Position numbers and translations under genes: made by a program. Below the pieces are notes generated by a model that saw only the letters and a program-made list of their open reading frames with translations, searched no databases and was not told the origin of the DNA. A stretch of DNA of 64,000 nt from the NCBI RefSeq assembly GCF_032598905.1, contig NZ_CP122458.1, forward strand, positions 62,001-126,000, given 5' to 3'. This document shows, piece after piece, positions 61,791 to 64,000 of this stretch. Numbering within the stretch: position 1 is the stretch's first letter; every line of letters starts with the position of its first letter. The DNA comes from Streptomyces sp. 11x1 (GTDB lineage Bacteria > Actinomycetota > Actinomycetes > Streptomycetales > Streptomycetaceae).

Positions 61791-62925
61791 GGCGGCGGCC
61801 GCCACCCTGGAGCCCGCAGACGTCGCCACCCTCACCAAGGACAGGGACATCCCCATCCCGACAGGGCTACTGGTACTGCCGGAGCCGGTCGTGGTGGAGA
61901 ACAGGGGCGGCTCCCTCTCCGACATCCGCGCGTTCGGCTGGCAGTTCGTCACCCAGGACCAAGTCCTGCCCGACGCCCAGTACCCGGGGATCCAGCTCAC
62001 GTGCTTCATGGACCGGGACGGCCCCATACAGCCGGAGTCCTGGCGCCTTGCCATCTCCCAGGCGCGCGCTAACGGGTCACCGCTTCCCCCACTCGTTCCT
62101 GACGGAATCTACGGACTGCGGGCGGACGGAGAGTTGCACCTGCTCAAGGCCCGTCTGCGGGGCGGATCACTGTCCAAGGCGAGACGCGGCGAGCTCATCC
62201 AGCCGCTGCCCGTCGGCCTGGTCTATGACCACGCCGACCGCGTGATCCTCGACCCGGACGCCCAGGTGCAGCAGGCCATCCGGCATCTGCTGACCACGTT
62301 CGCCGCCACCGGCTCCGCCTACGCCGTCGTCAAGGCGTTCGCCGGCGCGGGCCTGAAGTTTCCCCGTCGGATCCGCACCGGCCCCAACAAGGGCGAGCTG
62401 ACCTGGGGCATCCTGCAGCACCACCGAGTCCTGCAGGTTCTGCACAACCCGCGCTATGCCGGAGCGTTCTTCGACGGACGGCGCCGCGAACGCCGCGGCC
62501 CCGGCGGCAAGACCACCAGCCACGTGCTGCCCCGCGAGGAGTGGACCGTGCTGATCACCGACGCCCACCCCGGATACCTCACCTGGAGCGAGTTCGCGGC
62601 CAATCAGACCCGGCTCACCGAACTCGCCGCCGCCCGCGGCAGCGACCGCAAAGCCTCCCCGCCCCGCGAGGGCGCCGCGCTGCTGCAGGGTGTGGTGTCG
62701 GTACGGACTTTCCGTGTACGCCGACATGTGGTCTCCTGCGGCAAGTGCGGCCGCCGGATGACCGTGCGCTACCGGCACCAAAAGCCGGTCTACCTCACCG
62801 GCGTCCTCGCCAACGACAAGGGCGAGTACGTCTTCCACCTGCCCGGACCCGGGTTCGTCCGCCCCGTCATCGGCCGACCTCGGCGAAGCGTCCTGGACCC
62901 CGAATACTCCGAAACGACCCGATGA
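61789..62925 (+). pseudogene. Chimeric serine recombinase remnant
   Basis: One open frame of 378 codons joins unrelated parts. Residues 1-105 are of unknown origin (VVVENRGGSLSDIRAFGWQF, MDRDGPIQPESWRLA). From about 62120 it is the middle of a large serine recombinase (HLLKARLRGGSLSKARRGEL; LQVLHNPRYAGAFFDGRR; SCGKCGRRMTVRYR zinc ribbon). The N-terminal resolvase domain with the catalytic Ser is absent. The zinc ribbon is split by about 15 extra residues, and the end is cut at the IS481 junction. It cannot be an active recombinase. Confidence 0.7.
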
Positions 62926-62949
62926 GGTGCAGTGTGATGACAGAGGTTT

Positions 62950-63708
62950 GGTCTGGGGCCGGTAGGGCCGGGTTCGCTTGTGGGTGATCCCGGCTGTTGC
63001 CATGAGGTCGCGCCAGTCGCGTGAGCGGTAGCAGGATCCGTTGTCGGTCAGCACCCGCTCGACCGTGATCCCGCACTCGGTGAAGAAGGCGTGGGCCCGC
63101 TGCCAGAAGCCGGTGGCGGTCTCTTTCTTCTCGTCGGTGAGGATCTCGCTGTAGGCCAGGCGGGAGTGGTCGTCGACGGCGGTGTGCAGGTAGCTGTAGC
63201 CGGCGCCGGACCGGGTCCTGCGGCCCGCTGCCCGGCCGAGGACCTTGTGGCCGCCGCCGTCGGGGATGTTGCCGAGCTTCTTGATGTCGACATGCACCAG
63301 CTCGCCCGGACGTTCTCGTTCGTAGCGGCGTATGACGCGGCCCGTTGCCCGGTCCAGGTGCGTGAGCCGGGCCAGGCCGTAGCGGTTCAGGACACGGTGC
63401 ACGGTCGAGGGCACCAGGTGCAGCAGGTGGGCGATGCGGGCCGGTCCCCAGCGGCGCAGCAGGCGGACCTTGATGATCCGGCGCTCGGTGCGGGTCGGGG
63501 TGCGGCGCGGGCTGGCGTGCGGGCGGGAGGACCGGTCGCTCATGCCGGCCTCGCCGAGCTGCCGGTAGCGGTCGGCCCAGCGCTGGGCCGTGGTCGGTGA
63601 GACCTGGAAGCGTTCCGCGGCGCGCCTGAGGGGCCAGTGGTCCTCGACCACTCAGCGGGCCAGGCGCAGCCGTCCGGTCTCGGTCAGGGGTGCATTACGG
63701 TGGGGCAC
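62950..63708 (-). pseudogene. IS481-family transposase remnant with nonsense codon
   Basis: GTG 63708 opens MPHRNAPLTETGRLRLAR, and codon 19 is TGA (63652-63654) where a sense codon is expected. The frame then continues as a good IS481 transposase: RRAAERFQVSPTTAQRW (HTH), VDIKKLGNIPDGGG and HTAVDDHSRLAY (DDE strands), LTDNGSCYRSRDW (second Asp). It breaks off after RPYRPQT, before the Glu motif. Nonsense codon and truncation both kill it. Confidence 0.8.
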
Positions 63709-63826
63709 GAGGGCCTTTCGGTCAGGTGTAGACGTCGCAATCCACACCGAACCGGAAGGCCCTCACCTGTTCAAGATCCCTCAACCGAGACCTGGCTCAC
63801 CCGTCACAACCTCCCGGGACAGAACA
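62950..63826 (-). mobile_element. IS481-family element, truncated
   Basis: The 5' end is kept: the minus strand begins TGTTCTGTCCCGGGAGG (from 63826), as in Streptomyces IS481-like elements. The transposase runs to RPYRPQT, where DNA of the recombinase remnant takes over near 62950. The 3' third with the conserved catalytic Glu and the right end are lost, so the element is immobile. Confidence 0.7.
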
Positions 63827-63854
63827 GCTAGTCCAGGACCGGAGCCGAGCGGGA

Positions 63855-64000
63855 TCAGCACTGCAGGCTGGACGGTCCGGCTGGGCTGGGCTCTGCGCCG
63901 AGGGGCACGATCAGGTCGCGCAGGGCGCTTAGCACTAGCTCCTCGTGCTCACGCAGATAGAAGTGTCCGCCAGGGAACATCCGCACCGTGAACGATTCGG
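63855..64000 (-). CDS. Type II thioesterase, C-terminal end (cut by window)
   Basis: The minus-strand frame entering at 64000 reads SFTVRMFPGGHFYLREHEE, LVLSALRDLIVPLG and stops at 63855-63857. GGHFYL with the catalytic His is the C-terminal signature of type II (editing) thioesterases of PKS and NRPS clusters. The N-terminal part lies outside, so a natural-product cluster probably continues to the right. Confidence 0.75.
   Translation of the reverse strand, partial: ESFTVRMFPGGHFYLREHEELVLSALRDLIVPLGAEPSPAGPSSLQC

Overview
The window is high-GC actinobacterial DNA and almost certainly comes from Streptomyces. Pointers are the pervasive G/C third codon position, GTG starts, stop/start overlaps of the ATGA and GTGA type, rare TTA codons, a Tad locus linked to a LysM/BTAD protein, and a gene pair that looks like the telomere proteins Tap and Tpg. 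It reads as accessory DNA: a conjugative element or linear-plasmid segment, intact or integrated, with mobile-element scars and pieces of specialised-metabolite clusters at both edges. No rRNA, tRNA or CRISPR was seen.

Layout. 1-1010 (minus): C-truncated TfuA-like protein, apparently with a CTG start, and a glycine-rich-domain-like protein, probably the edge of a RiPP cluster. 1158-1488: frameshifted remnant of a CadD-type cadmium transporter. 1548-7460 (minus): three tyrosine recombinases and a small coiled-coil protein, all joined by 4-nt overlaps (Tn554 / recombinase-in-trio style). 7709-10456 (plus): PAPS-reductase-like protein, small proteins and a triple Xis-like helix-turn-helix protein. 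10667-12040: lipoprotein between 20-bp inverted repeats next to an IS5-family transposase tail. 12053-18699: replication-relaxation family regulator, lipoprotein, RDD membrane protein, membrane fusion protein, and an HTH protein with a tandemly duplicated winged helix.

18700-20088 is a regulatory region. It holds GTGGTCGGG repeats, also found upstream of the 12164 gene, and a dense cluster of TGCGCA sites. It leads into 20089-33074, a ten-gene, translationally coupled type IV secretion/conjugation operon: VirB8/TcpC-like, small membrane proteins, VirB4, VirB6/TrbL-like, lytic transglycosylase-NlpC/P60, VirD4/TraG-like ATPase and a second replication-relaxation paralogue. 33225-46388 is a full Tad pilus locus: lipoprotein, secreted protein, CpaB-like SAF protein, TadZ-like ATPase, TadA, TadB, TadC, Flp, TadE-like proteins, LysM-BTAD regulator and prepilin peptidase. 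Several of its genes have TTA codons, so expression may depend on bldA. Pilus and T4SS together could serve mycelial contact and DNA transfer.

46797-55365 is a candidate RiPP-like locus: GNAT and TPR regulator on minus; then PrimPol-like protein, Cys-rich proteins, CPBP-like membrane protein, three small peptides, a radical SAM enzyme, an APH-like kinase and a twice-frameshifted PCMT-like methyltransferase. 55805-58947 holds the most unusual gene: Phd-like antitoxin domains, a degenerate DnaB/RecA-like domain and a Tap-like C-terminus with possible polymerase-palm motifs, coupled to a Tpg-like gene. 58948-64000 is a scar zone: DUF6233 gene, intact IS701-family element with CTAG duplications, truncated RNB ribonuclease, chimeric serine recombinase, truncated IS481 element with a nonsense codon, and the C-terminus of a type II thioesterase running off the right edge.
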